DNA from: Bacteroides sp.
Lineage (GTDB): Bacteria; Bacteroidota; Bacteroidia; Bacteroidales; Bacteroidaceae
Length of the DNA: 19,123 nucleotides
Reading direction: 5' to 3'
Assembly (NCBI GenBank): GCA_030152865.1
Contig: JASLIW010000023.1
Location: 1-19,123 of the forward strand
The notes under the pieces are model-generated. The model searched no databases, was not told the DNA's origin, and worked only from the letters and a program-made list of their open reading frames with translations. The position numbers and the translations under genes were made by a program. Each line of letters starts with the position of its first letter. Within the stretch, counting starts at the first letter, position 1. Of the stretch, positions 7,557 through 15,618 are shown piece after piece.

Positions 7557-9809
7557 ATGAGTAATATGACAGAAAAAGAATTAGCTGAAGAAAAAATGAT
7601 TCAAGAAGCTTTCCAAGAGCTGCTAAATGATTATTTAGCGACAAAGCACAGAAAGCGAAAAGAAATCATAACCAAAGCATTTAATTTTGCTCATGAGGCA
7701 CACAAAGGCATACGTAGACGTTCTGGAGAGCCCTACATTATGCACCCCATAGCTGTGGCCAAAATAGTATGTAACGAAATAGGTCTTGGTTCTACATCCA
7801 TCTGTTCAGCCCTACTTCATGATGTCGTTGAGGATACCGACTATACCGTAGATGACATCGAAAATTTATTTGGGCCCAAGATTGCTCAAATTGTAGATGG
7901 ACTCACTAAGATATCTGGTGGCATATTTGGAGATAGAGCTTCTGCACAAGCTGAAAACTTCAAAAAACTACTACTTACGATGTCTAATGACATTCGTGTC
8001 ATACTCATCAAAATAGCAGACCGTTTACATAACATGCGTACACTAGGATCTATGCATCCTAGAAAGCAGTACAAGATTGCAGGTGAAACGCTCTATATTT
8101 ATGCTCCCCTAGCTAACAGACTTGGACTATATAAAATAAAGACAGAGTTAGAAAACCTCAGCTTCAAATACGAACACCCCGAAGAGTACGAACACATCAG
8201 ACAGCTCATCGAAGCCAATGCTGATGAGCGCGATGTAACATTTACAAACTTTACCACTCCCATACGTAAAGAGCTTGATAAAATGGGCTTGAAATACCGC
8301 ATCATTGCACGAATCAAGTCTATCTACTCCATCTGGAAAAAGATGGAAACAAAACACATCCCCTTTGATGAGGTCTATGATATCCTAGCCGTCCGAATCA
8401 TCTTTGAACCTAGGAGTAAAGAAGAAGAACTCAATGACTGCTTCAACATCTATGTAGCCATTTCTAAGATCTATAAGCCTCACCCCGATCGAATACGAGA
8501 CTGGGTAAGCCACCCTAAGGCTAATGGCTATCAAGCACTCCACGTCACACTCATGGCCAATAACGGACAGTGGATAGAAGTTCAGATTCGGAGCGAACGC
8601 ATGAATGATATTGCTGAGCAGGGATTTGCAGCACATTGGAAGTACAAAGAAGGAGGAGGTAGCGAAGACGAGGGAGAACTTGAAAAATGGCTCAAAACCA
8701 TTAAGGAAATATTGGATGATCCTCAGCCAGATGCAATGGACTTCTTGGACACAATTAAACTCAACCTCTTTGCTTCTGAAATTTTTGTCTTCACGCCTAA
8801 AGGTGACATTAAAACAATGCCACAAAACTCAACAGCCTTAGACTTTGCTTTCTCTCTGCATACAGATATAGGCATACACTGTATAGGTGCAAAAGTAAAT
8901 CACAAGCTCGTTCCCTTGAGCCACAAACTACAGAGTGGCGATCAAGTAGAAATACTCACTTCACAGCAAGAGCGAGTAGAACCTTTTTGGCTAAAGTTTG
9001 CCACCACTGCCAAGGCAAGAACTGAACTACGCTCCTACCTGCGTAAAAAAGAAAAAACATATCAAATAGAGGGAGAAAAGCAGCTCAACACCTTCTTCAA
9101 AGAGTTAGACCTAAAACAAGAACCCTCCGAGATAAACAAGCTACTCAAACTGCATCAGCTCAATAGTAAAGACGAGCTCACCCTAGCCATTGGTGAAGGA
9201 GAGATAAGCTTAGGAGAAAGAGATAAGAATACATTACTAGGTAAACAAGCCCCTTTATGGAAACGCTACCTGACTTTCAACTTTACCAACAAACAAGATG
9301 AATCAGCACCCATGCTTATCCATGAAGAGGATAAGCAATCTATTGACAAGAAAGAGATCAAACCCCTTCTTGAGAAAGATTTAAATACTAAATACTTTTT
9401 GTCAACCTGTTGTAAACCTATACCTGGCGATTCTGTCTTAGGCTACCTAGATGAAAAGGGTCAATTATTTATCCACAAACGTCAGTGTCCTGTGGCTACA
9501 CGTCTAAAGAGTAGTTTTGGAAATCGTATTATAGCCACTAAGTGGGTAGAAAGCTTTACCAAAGATTTTCTTGTTACAGTATACATCAGGGGTATTGACC
9601 GAATAGGCTTATTAAGCGATATTACACACGTTGTATCTAAGGACCTTCAAGCCAACATTGATAATATCAATATCAAAACGAATGATGGAATATTTGAGGG
9701 CAACTTACAACTATTTGTACACCATGCTAGTGAGATAACAGACTTATGCACAGCAATAAGAAAAATACTTGGGGTCAACTACACCTCAAGAATAGAAGAT
9801 CAATCCTAA
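7557..9809 (+). CDS. rel: Bifunctional (p)ppGpp synthetase/hydrolase, long RSH protein
   Basis: RSH proteins make the alarmone (p)ppGpp from GTP/GDP and ATP and, when the HD domain is intact, degrade it. The 750-residue protein has the full long-RSH layout. The HD hydrolase domain has HDVVED at residues 88-93 and DRLHNMRT. The synthetase domain has RIKSIYSIWKKM near 250, YDILAVRIIF, and RIRDWVSHPKANGYQALH from residue 312. A TGS domain follows from about 408 (IFVFTPKGDIKTMP), then a CC-containing zinc-finger-like domain (STCCKPIPGD, C618 and C619), and a C-terminal ACT domain from about 671. The charged RIRD at 312-315 corresponds to the RxKD motif of bifunctional enzymes, not the acidic ExDD of synthetase-only RelA. 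With the intact HD motif this supports a Rel with both activities. It has its own promoter and ends tail to tail with the merR-type gene, 11 bases apart. ATG 7557 is used; a second in-frame ATG at 7566 is possible. Confidence 0.96.
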   Translation: MSNMTEKELAEEKMIQEAFQELLNDYLATKHRKRKEIITKAFNFAHEAHKGIRRRSGEPYIMHPIAVAKIVCNEIGLGSTSICSALLHDVVEDTDYTVDDIENLFGPKIAQIVDGLTKISGGIFGDRASAQAENFKKLLLTMSNDIRVILIKIADRLHNMRTLGSMHPRKQYKIAGETLYIYAPLANRLGLYKIKTELENLSFKYEHPEEYEHIRQLIEANADERDVTFTNFTTPIRKELDKMGLKYRIIARIKSIYSIWKKMETKHIPFDEVYDILAVRIIFEPRSKEEELNDCFNIYVAISKIYKPHPDRIRDWVSHPKANGYQALHVTLMANNGQWIEVQIRSERMNDIAEQGFAAHWKYKEGGGSEDEGELEKWLKTIKEILDDPQPDAMDFLDTIKLNLFASEIFVFTPKGDIKTMPQNSTALDFAFSLHTDIGIHCIGAKVNHKLVPLSHKLQSGDQVEILTSQQERVEPFWLKFATTAKARTELRSYLRKKEKTYQIEGEKQLNTFFKELDLKQEPSEINKLLKLHQLNSKDELTLAIGEGEISLGERDKNTLLGKQAPLWKRYLTFNFTNKQDESAPMLIHEEDKQSIDKKEIKPLLEKDLNTKYFLSTCCKPIPGDSVLGYLDEKGQLFIHKRQCPVATRLKSSFGNRIIATKWVESFTKDFLVTVYIRGIDRIGLLSDITHVVSKDLQANIDNINIKTNDGIFEGNLQLFVHHASEITDLCTAIRKILGVNYTSRIEDQS

Positions 9810-9820
9810 AAACGCAAAAA

Positions 9821-10201
9821 TCACCTGCGATCTAACTCCTCACGCATAGAGAGAAGCTCTGCTTTAATGGCATTCAGCCGACTCAGTAGCTCCGCACGCT
9901 TTAAGGTAGTTTCCTTATTGACAGTCAGCTTCTTACGCGCACCCTTGAGCGTCATACCTTTTTCTTTTACTAAGTAGTAAATCAACTTGATATGTTCAAT
10001 ATCATCAAGGGTGTACTTTCGCACCCCAGCTCTGGTCTTTTGGGGCTTCAAACTAGGGAACTGATACTCCCAATAACGCAGCAAAGAAGTATTAACCTCA
10101 AACATATCTGCCACTTCACGAATAGAATAATAGAGCTTTGCTCCTTCTTTTGTGGGCAAATTCAACTTCGTACTTAAAACAACCTTGTTTTTGGAACTCA
10201 T
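9821..10201 (-). CDS. MerR-family transcriptional regulator (short, no cysteines)
   Basis: A 126-residue DNA-binding protein. Residues about 23-90 form a MerR winged helix-turn-helix: YYSIREVADMFEVNTSLLRY, then WEYQFPSLKPQKTRAGVRKY (the wing) and LDDIEHIKLIYYLVKEKGMT. The remaining 35 or so residues are a basic, leucine-rich helix that would form the antiparallel dimerisation coil. No effector domain follows, and the protein has no cysteine at all, so it cannot be a cysteine-based metal or redox sensor of the MerR type. Its target and signal are unknown. It is divergent from alaS (213-base gap) and converges on rel. Similar small MerR proteins sit beside alaS in Bacteroides genomes as far as I recall, so the location is not a sign of transfer. 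Confidence 0.88.
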   Translation of the reverse strand: MSSKNKVVLSTKLNLPTKEGAKLYYSIREVADMFEVNTSLLRYWEYQFPSLKPQKTRAGVRKYTLDDIEHIKLIYYLVKEKGMTLKGARKKLTVNKETTLKRAELLSRLNAIKAELLSMREELDRR

Positions 10202-10354
10202 ACTTAATTGGGGGTAAACGTAAAATACTACTAACTAAAAACAGCCTTAAAACTCTGCTAATAAGTGGAGAATAAGATACACAATATACTGTTCTAAACT
10301 TTGCTTCTTAGAGAATTATTCGCTATTTACAGCTCAAAAGTAATAAAATCAAGC

Positions 10355-10362
10355 TATCTTTG
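10355..10362 (+). promoter_or_regulatory. -7 promoter box of alaS
   Basis: TATCTTTG matches TAnnTTTG exactly, 52 bases before the alaS ATG. No TTTG is found at the right distance upstream. The region back to the merR-type gene (10202-10354) holds no other element I can identify, and I could not find a good box for that minus-strand gene. Confidence 0.55.
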
Positions 10363-10414
10363 CACATCCTTTCAATAGATTATTAACAACGAAGATAGAG
10401 ATATATAGATACAT

Positions 10415-13036
10415 ATGATGACTGCGAAAGAAACAAGAGAATCATTCAAGAAATTCTTTGAGTCTAAAGGACATCAAATCGTTCCTTCGGCTCCTATGGT
10501 AATAAAAGACGACCCCACATTGATGTTTACCAATGCGGGAATGAATCAATTTAAAGATATTATTCTTGGTAACCAGCCTGCCAAACACAAAAGAGTCGCC
10601 GATTCTCAAAAGTGTCTTCGTGTCAGTGGAAAGCATAATGACCTCGAAGAAGTAGGCCACGATACCTACCACCACACCATGTTTGAGATGCTAGGAAACT
10701 GGTCTTTTGGCGACTACTTCAAGAAAGAAGCTATCGAATGGGCCTGGGAGTATCTTGTAGATGTCCTAAAGCTCAATCCAGATAGACTTTATGCCACTGT
10801 ATTCGAAGGCTCCAAAGAAGAAGGGCTAGAACGCGATGAAGAAGCAGCAACCATCTGGGAGCAATTTCTAGCTAAAGATAGAATCATTAACGGCAACAAG
10901 CACGATAACTTTTGGGAAATGGGTGAAACAGGTCCTTGTGGCCCCTGCTCCGAAATACACATTGACTTAAGAAGTGATAAAGAGCGTGCTGAAATTGATG
11001 GAGCAAACTTAGTAAACCAAGATCACCCACAAGTAGTCGAGATCTGGAATCTGGTGTTCATGCAATTCAATCGTAAAGCTGACGGTACACTCATCGACCT
11101 ACCACATAAAGTAATAGATACAGGTATGGGCTTTGAACGCTTGTGTATGGCACTTCAAGGTAAGACATCCAATTACGACACCGATGTATTCCAGCCCTTA
11201 ATTAAAAAAATTGCTCAATTAGCAGGAAGCCAATACGGAAAAGAGGAGAAAGAAGATATCGCCATGCGTGTAATAGCTGACCACGTACGTACAATAGCCT
11301 TCTCTATTGCAGATGGACAACTTCCCTCCAATGCAAAAGCAGGCTACGTAATCAGACGTATCTTGCGTAGAGCAGTGCGCTATGGCTACACTTTCCTAAA
11401 CCAAAAGGAAGCCTTCTTATACAAACTCCTTCCTATTTTGAATGAAAGCATGGGTGAAGCCTATCCTGAGCTCATTGCGCAAAAAGAGCTAATAGCCAAG
11501 GTAATAAAAGAAGAAGAAGAATCATTCTTACATACACTCGCTACAGGTATTCATCTCCTAGAGAAAACTATGGCTGAAGCCAAAAAACAAGGTAAAACAG
11601 TAATATCTGGCAAGGAAACATTCACACTTTATGACACCTTTGGTTTCCCTCTAGACTTGACAGAGCTAATCCTAAGAGAAAATGGCATGACTGCAGACAC
11701 AGCTGGCTTTAATGCAGAAATGCAAAAACAAAAAGATAGAGCAAGAAGTGCTGCTTCTATAGAAGCCACAGATTGGGTTGAAGTCAAGCCAGGAACTACT
11801 GAGTTTGTAGGCTATGACTTTACCGAATACGAAGTATCTATCTTACGCTACAGACAGGTCAAACAAAAAAAGAAAACATTTTATCAGCTTGTGCTCGACA
11901 AAACACCTTTCTATGCAGAAGGTGGAGGTCAGGTTGGTGACACAGGAGTGCTTATCAATGACACGGAGACCATTGATATTATAGATACTAAAAAAGAAAA
12001 CAACCTACCTATCCATATTAGTACCAAGCTTCCTGAGAACATAGAAGCTACATTTATGGCTTGCGTAGATACAGACAAGCGCTCGGCTTGTGCTGCCAAC
12101 CATAGTGCTACTCACCTCCTAGACCAAGCTCTTCGAGAAGTATTAGGTGATCATGTTGAACAAAAAGGATCCTTAGTGACTCCAGATATTCTTCGTTTTG
12201 ACTTCTCTCACTTCCAAAAAATGACAGAAGAGGAAGTTCGTCAAGTAGAGTTACTGATAAACAGACGCATACGTGAGAATATACCTCTAACAGAGCATAG
12301 AAGCATCCCTATTCAAGAAGCAAAAGACATGGGTGCAATCGCGTTATTTGGAGAAAAATATGGCGAAGAAGTGCGTGTCATTCAGTTTGAGGATTCCATA
12401 GAATTTTGTGGGGGAACACACGTGCCAGCTACAGGAAGTATTGGTATGTTCAAAATTATCTCTGAGGGCTCTATTGCTTCTGGCATCCGAAGAATTGAAG
12501 CCATAACAGGTGAAAAGGTAGAAACCCTAATGTATGAGGTAGAAGATACCGTGCGTAAATTACGTAGCTTATTTAACAACACACCAAATCTAGAAGATAC
12601 TGTAATAAAATTCATCGAAGAAAATACAGAGCTGAAGAATAAGGTGGAAGGATTTATGAAGGAAAAAGAGATAGCCGTCAAAGACGCTCTACTCAAAAAC
12701 ATAAAAAACACCAATGGAGTCAATGTTATTCAATCTGTAAATCCGCTACCCGGTGAAATCGTAAAAAACATAGCATTTCAGATTCGAGGAGAAGTGACAG
12801 AAAACCTCTTCTTCGTCGTAGGTAGCATAGACAAAGGCAAACCGATGCTGACCGTTATGCTATCAGATGACTTGGTAGAAAAAGGAATGCAAGCAGGCAA
12901 GCTTGTACGCGAAGCAGCTAAAATCATCCAAGGTGGTGGAGGAGGTCAACCTCATTTTGCTACAGCAGGTGGAAAGAATGCAGATACACTCCCTGAAGCC
13001 GTACAAAAAGTATTAGAACTAGCCGGTTTAGTGTAG
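10415..13036 (+). CDS. alaS: Alanine-tRNA ligase
   Basis: AlaRS charges tRNA(Ala) with alanine and hydrolyses mischarged Ser- and Gly-tRNA(Ala). The 873-residue protein is full length for the family. It has the N-terminal catalytic core with SFKKFFESKGH, PTLMFTNAGMNQFKDI, and EMLGNWSFGDYFK. The WEMGETGPCGPCSEIHID segment follows, as does the class II motif 3 region with TGMGFERL. The editing domain carries NHSATHLL, with the zinc ligands H563 and H567, and EFCGGTHV, with C665 and H669. The C-Ala domain ends with a glycine-rich segment, IQGGGGGQPHFATAGG. ATG 10415 is followed at once by another ATG (10418); the protein then starts (M)MTAKETRESF, as in other Bacteroidetes. It is monocistronic: it has its own -7 box and is followed by a strong terminator at 13060-13097. 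Confidence 0.98.
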   Translation: MMTAKETRESFKKFFESKGHQIVPSAPMVIKDDPTLMFTNAGMNQFKDIILGNQPAKHKRVADSQKCLRVSGKHNDLEEVGHDTYHHTMFEMLGNWSFGDYFKKEAIEWAWEYLVDVLKLNPDRLYATVFEGSKEEGLERDEEAATIWEQFLAKDRIINGNKHDNFWEMGETGPCGPCSEIHIDLRSDKERAEIDGANLVNQDHPQVVEIWNLVFMQFNRKADGTLIDLPHKVIDTGMGFERLCMALQGKTSNYDTDVFQPLIKKIAQLAGSQYGKEEKEDIAMRVIADHVRTIAFSIADGQLPSNAKAGYVIRRILRRAVRYGYTFLNQKEAFLYKLLPILNESMGEAYPELIAQKELIAKVIKEEEESFLHTLATGIHLLEKTMAEAKKQGKTVISGKETFTLYDTFGFPLDLTELILRENGMTADTAGFNAEMQKQKDRARSAASIEATDWVEVKPGTTEFVGYDFTEYEVSILRYRQVKQKKKTFYQLVLDKTPFYAEGGGQVGDTGVLINDTETIDIIDTKKENNLPIHISTKLPENIEATFMACVDTDKRSACAANHSATHLLDQALREVLGDHVEQKGSLVTPDILRFDFSHFQKMTEEEVRQVELLINRRIRENIPLTEHRSIPIQEAKDMGAIALFGEKYGEEVRVIQFEDSIEFCGGTHVPATGSIGMFKIISEGSIASGIRRIEAITGEKVETLMYEVEDTVRKLRSLFNNTPNLEDTVIKFIEENTELKNKVEGFMKEKEIAVKDALLKNIKNTNGVNVIQSVNPLPGEIVKNIAFQIRGEVTENLFFVVGSIDKGKPMLTVMLSDDLVEKGMQAGKLVREAAKIIQGGGGGQPHFATAGGKNADTLPEAVQKVLELAGLV

Positions 13037-13059
13037 CTAAAACGTGCTAAATAACACAT

Positions 13060-13097
13060 AAAAAATGGAACTCCCTTCTTAGAGAGTTCCATTTTTT
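13060..13097. terminator. Bidirectional intrinsic terminator between alaS and cca
   Basis: A perfect 14-base-pair inverted repeat (13060-13073 with 13084-13097) around a 10-base loop. The GGAACTC/GAGTTCC core is flanked by an A tract on the left and a T tract on the right, so it ends in a run of U whichever strand is transcribed. It lies between the convergent alaS and cca genes, 23 bases after the alaS stop and 19 bases after the cca stop, and can serve both. Confidence 0.9.
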
Positions 13098-13116
13098 TAT
13101 AAATTCCACCTATATT

Positions 13117-14550
13117 CTAGTGCTGAGGAGTAAAACCTTTGGCCTTTGCTTTTTCCAGCAAATAAGCATAGGCAGCCTCATACTCATTGGGAATAATTCC
13201 ATCTAAGATTGCATCCTTGATAGAGGCTTTTAGGGCACCTACCTCTTTGGAGGGAGGAAGATTAAACAACTCCATAATCTCAGCCCCATCTATGGGTGGT
13301 TCAAAGTTTCGAATCCGATCCTTCTCTTCTATGGTTTTGAGCTTTTGTCGCACCAAAGCAAAGTTCCTTAGGAAACGTTGCTTACGCTCTAAATTCTTCG
13401 AAGTAATATCAGCCTCGCATAGCGTCATTAGATCTTCTATATCATCCCCAGCCTCAAACAAGAGTCGTCTAATCGCAGAGTCTGTTACCTCATCATCGGC
13501 TATCACGATAGGACGCATATGCAAGCGAACCAACTTTTGAACATACTTCATTTTCTCATTCATGGGCAGTTTCATCCGACGAAATATTTTAGGAATCATC
13601 TTCTCTCCAATAAAATTGTGATTGTGAAAAGTCCAGCCCACACGAGGATCCCAACGCTTAGTTTGGGGCTTCGCAATGTCATGAAGTACAGCAGCCCAGC
13701 GCAGCCACAGATTATCTGTTTCCCGACTGATATTATCTAAGACCTGAAGCGTATGGTAGAAATTATCCTTGTGCCCTCTGCCATTGACAGTCTCTACACC
13801 TTGAAGAGCAGCAAACTCAGGAAAAATCAGAGGCAACAATCCACATCTATCCAGATCTACAAAGCCTTTGGAAGGTATAGGTGATAAAATAATCTTGTTT
13901 AACTCATCAGCTATTCGCTCCTTCGAAATAATATTTATACGCTCATGGTTACGACATAATGACTCAAAAGTATCATCATCAATGTAAAAATTGAGTTGAG
14001 TAGCAAAGCGGATACAACGCATCATGCGCAAGGGATCATCACTAAAGGTTACATCAGGATCTAAGGGAGTGCGAATAATCCCCTCTTTCAGATCTGACAT
14101 ACCTCCAAAAGGATCTATTAGCTCCCCAAACCGATCTTTATTCATACAGACAGCCATGGCATTGATTGTAAAATCACGTCTGTTCTGATCATCTTCTAGG
14201 GTTCCATCTTCTACAATTGGCTTTCTAGAATCTCGCTGATAAGACTCCTTACGTGCTCCAACAAACTCTACTTCATAATCTTTATATTTAACCTGAGCAG
14301 TTCCAAAATTCTTAAACACAGATAAATGAGCTCCCTTACCTAGCTTACGAGCTAATGCTTCTGCTATCTGTATTCCACTTCCTACCACGACTACATCGAT
14401 ATCGGTAGAGGGTCTTTCTAAAAATAAATCGCGCACATAACCACCTACTACATAACACTCCAGCTGGAGCTCATCTGCAAGGGTGGATATTTGATGAAAT
14501 ATTGAACCATCAAACTTTTTCTTCAATTCATCATTTGTCAACTCTTTCAT
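13117..14550 (-). CDS. cca: CCA tRNA nucleotidyltransferase (HD domain type)
   Basis: This enzyme adds or repairs the CCA end of tRNAs; bacterial relatives of the same fold include poly(A) polymerase, so the name rests on family membership. From the ATG at 14550 the protein has 477 residues. The nucleotidyltransferase head has YVVGGYVRDLFL at 33-44, the catalytic aspartates in STDIDVVVVG (D50 and D52), RRDFTINAMAV at 124-134, and the DPLRMMRCIRFA motif at 172-183. An HD hydrolase domain follows with LHDIAKP (H290, D291). The frame extends seven codons further to a TTG at 14571, but that codon would coincide with the predicted transcription start just after the TACCTTTG box. The ATG, preceded by a purine-rich AAAGAAAGAAG, is therefore preferred. 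The gene ends at the shared terminator with alaS and is divergent from the lipoprotein gene. Confidence 0.94.
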   Translation of the reverse strand: MKELTNDELKKKFDGSIFHQISTLADELQLECYVVGGYVRDLFLERPSTDIDVVVVGSGIQIAEALARKLGKGAHLSVFKNFGTAQVKYKDYEVEFVGARKESYQRDSRKPIVEDGTLEDDQNRRDFTINAMAVCMNKDRFGELIDPFGGMSDLKEGIIRTPLDPDVTFSDDPLRMMRCIRFATQLNFYIDDDTFESLCRNHERINIISKERIADELNKIILSPIPSKGFVDLDRCGLLPLIFPEFAALQGVETVNGRGHKDNFYHTLQVLDNISRETDNLWLRWAAVLHDIAKPQTKRWDPRVGWTFHNHNFIGEKMIPKIFRRMKLPMNEKMKYVQKLVRLHMRPIVIADDEVTDSAIRRLLFEAGDDIEDLMTLCEADITSKNLERKQRFLRNFALVRQKLKTIEEKDRIRNFEPPIDGAEIMELFNLPPSKEVGALKASIKDAILDGIIPNEYEAAYAYLLEKAKAKGFTPQH

Positions 14551-14575
14551 CTTCTTTCTTTTAAGTTTCAAGTGG

Positions 14576-14583
14576 CAAAGGTA
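14576..14583 (-). promoter_or_regulatory. -7 promoter box of cca
   Basis: The minus strand reads TACCTTTG, an exact TAnnTTTG match 25 bases before the chosen ATG at 14550. This placement argues against the upstream TTG at 14571 as the translation start. No clear -33 element is visible. Confidence 0.6.
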
Positions 14584-14603
14584 CTAAAAACTGATATTAT
14601 TTG

Positions 14604-14611
14604 TATTTTTG
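14604..14611 (+). promoter_or_regulatory. -7 promoter box of the 14638 lipoprotein gene
   Basis: TATTTTTG matches TAnnTTTG exactly and ends 26 bases before the ATG of the lipoprotein gene. It lies back to back with the cca box, only 20 bases away, so the two promoters share a compact divergent region. No TTTG is seen at the expected -33 distance. Confidence 0.6.
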
Positions 14612-14637
14612 TTTCTAGAATAAAACCATTTTGACCT

Positions 14638-15483
14638 ATGCGTAGATTAAATAGCATCATTTTCGTCTGCCTTTTATTGGCGGCTTGTGGCCCTTCTGAT
14701 GAACAAAAGGCTCAAAAATTTTTAGAGGCAGCTAAGCTGTCTTACCAAGAGGGAAACTACACACGTGCTAAGACTGAACTAGACAGCATTAAAATAAAGT
14801 ATCCCAAGGCTTTTGATACACGTAAAGCAGGTATTCGATTTATGCTAGAGGTAGAACAAGCCGAACAAGAAAGAGGTTTGAAGTATTTAGATAGTTTAGA
14901 GATTGCCAAGCAAGAGGAGTTTCAGACCCTCCAGAAAGACTACCTACTCGAAAAGAACAAAGAGTACCAAGAAATAGGTTATTACATTATTCCTCAGCAA
15001 AAGTTAGAACAGAATCTAAATCGCTCCTACCTTCGATTTCAAGTCAACGAAAAAGGCATAATGAGTGTAACAGCGACCTATGCTGGTAAGAAAGGAATAA
15101 ACCTACAAACTGTAAAAATAGCTGCTCCTGATGGCTCTTTTGTAGAGATTCCTATTTCAGACAACAACTTTGTATCCCAAAATCTAGGTATTGTTAGCGA
15201 GAAGTCCGACTTCAAAAGAGGCAAAGATGGAGATTTAATTCCTTTTATCTTAATGCACCATGACAAAGACTTAAAGGTGAGTTATTTGGGTGACTGGACC
15301 TATCAGTTCAAACTGTCTGCTGTTGAAAAAAAGGCGGCTATTGAGATAGATAAGCTAGCTAAAGTACTTTATACACTTACCGAAATCCAGAAAGCCAAGG
15401 AAGAGGCGCTATTAAAACTCAGTTTTATCGCTTCGAGAAAGCAAAAGAACGACTCGATAGATCATCCTGAGCAAAATAATTAA
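14638..15483 (+). CDS. Lipoprotein of unknown function with TPR-like N-terminus
   Basis: I do not recognise a named family. The 281-residue protein has a short lipoprotein signal peptide (MRRLNSIIFVCLLLAAC, lipobox LAAC, lipidated C17), so it is anchored to a membrane facing the periplasm or cell surface. Residues about 23-52 (AQKFLEAAKLSYQEGNYTRA and the following KTELDSIKIKYPKA) look like one tetratricopeptide repeat. A charged helical stretch with coiled-coil character follows (about 70-115). A predicted beta-rich middle comes next (about 125-225, with YLRFQVNEKGIMSVTATYAG and the APDGSFVEIPI stretch), then another long charged helix to the end. Its composition is that of the neighbouring core genes. 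It has its own -7 box, is divergent from cca, and is followed by unusual hairpins and a terminator. A scaffold or assembly role is conceivable but not shown. Confidence 0.85.
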   Translation: MRRLNSIIFVCLLLAACGPSDEQKAQKFLEAAKLSYQEGNYTRAKTELDSIKIKYPKAFDTRKAGIRFMLEVEQAEQERGLKYLDSLEIAKQEEFQTLQKDYLLEKNKEYQEIGYYIIPQQKLEQNLNRSYLRFQVNEKGIMSVTATYAGKKGINLQTVKIAAPDGSFVEIPISDNNFVSQNLGIVSEKSDFKRGKDGDLIPFILMHHDKDLKVSYLGDWTYQFKLSAVEKKAAIEIDKLAKVLYTLTEIQKAKEEALLKLSFIASRKQKNDSIDHPEQNN

Positions 15484-15485
15484 GA

Positions 15486-15543
15486 CCCTGATCCAGGGCC
15501 CAAAGATCAGGACCAAAGGACCCTCCTTTCAGGGACCTTTTGG
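15486..15543 (+). repeat. GC-rich tandem hairpins behind the lipoprotein gene
   Basis: Directly after the stop codon a GC-rich stretch with repeated GACC/GGACC and CCCT/AGGG words can fold into two neighbouring hairpins. One pairs CCTGATC (15487-15493) with GATCAGG (15505-15511); an alternative small hairpin pairs CCCTG (15486-15490) with CAGGG (15494-15498). The second pairs 15515-15524 with 15531-15540 around the loop CCTTTC, with a single A-A mismatch. Its base composition stands out from the AT-rich flanks. It may protect the 3' end of the mRNA, help termination, or be a small dispersed repeat; the sequence alone does not decide. Confidence 0.6.
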
Positions 15544-15564
15544 ATTAAGAATACAAGCAAATAA

Positions 15565-15595
15565 AAACGAGGATATATCAGATATATCCTCGTTT
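15565..15595. terminator. Intrinsic terminator between convergent transcription units
   Basis: A perfect 14-base-pair inverted repeat (15565-15578 with 15582-15595, core CGAGGATATAT/ATATATCCTCG) with a CAG loop. A tracts lie on the left and a T-rich run on the right. It sits between the stop codons of the lipoprotein gene (plus) and the histidine phosphatase gene (minus) and can end transcription from both sides. Confidence 0.85.
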
Positions 15596-15618
15596 CTATT
15601 TTAAGGTAAATCGAAAGC

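Noticed and set aside
8385..8825. 146-codon minus-strand frame
   Set aside because: It lies wholly inside rel, opposite the conserved synthetase and TGS-linker region, and its translation has no family features.
12382..12723. 113-codon minus-strand frame
   Set aside because: Antisense shadow of the conserved alaS editing and C-terminal coding sequence.
13187..13540. 117-codon plus-strand frame
   Set aside because: Antisense shadow of cca; serine/isoleucine-rich composition without motifs.
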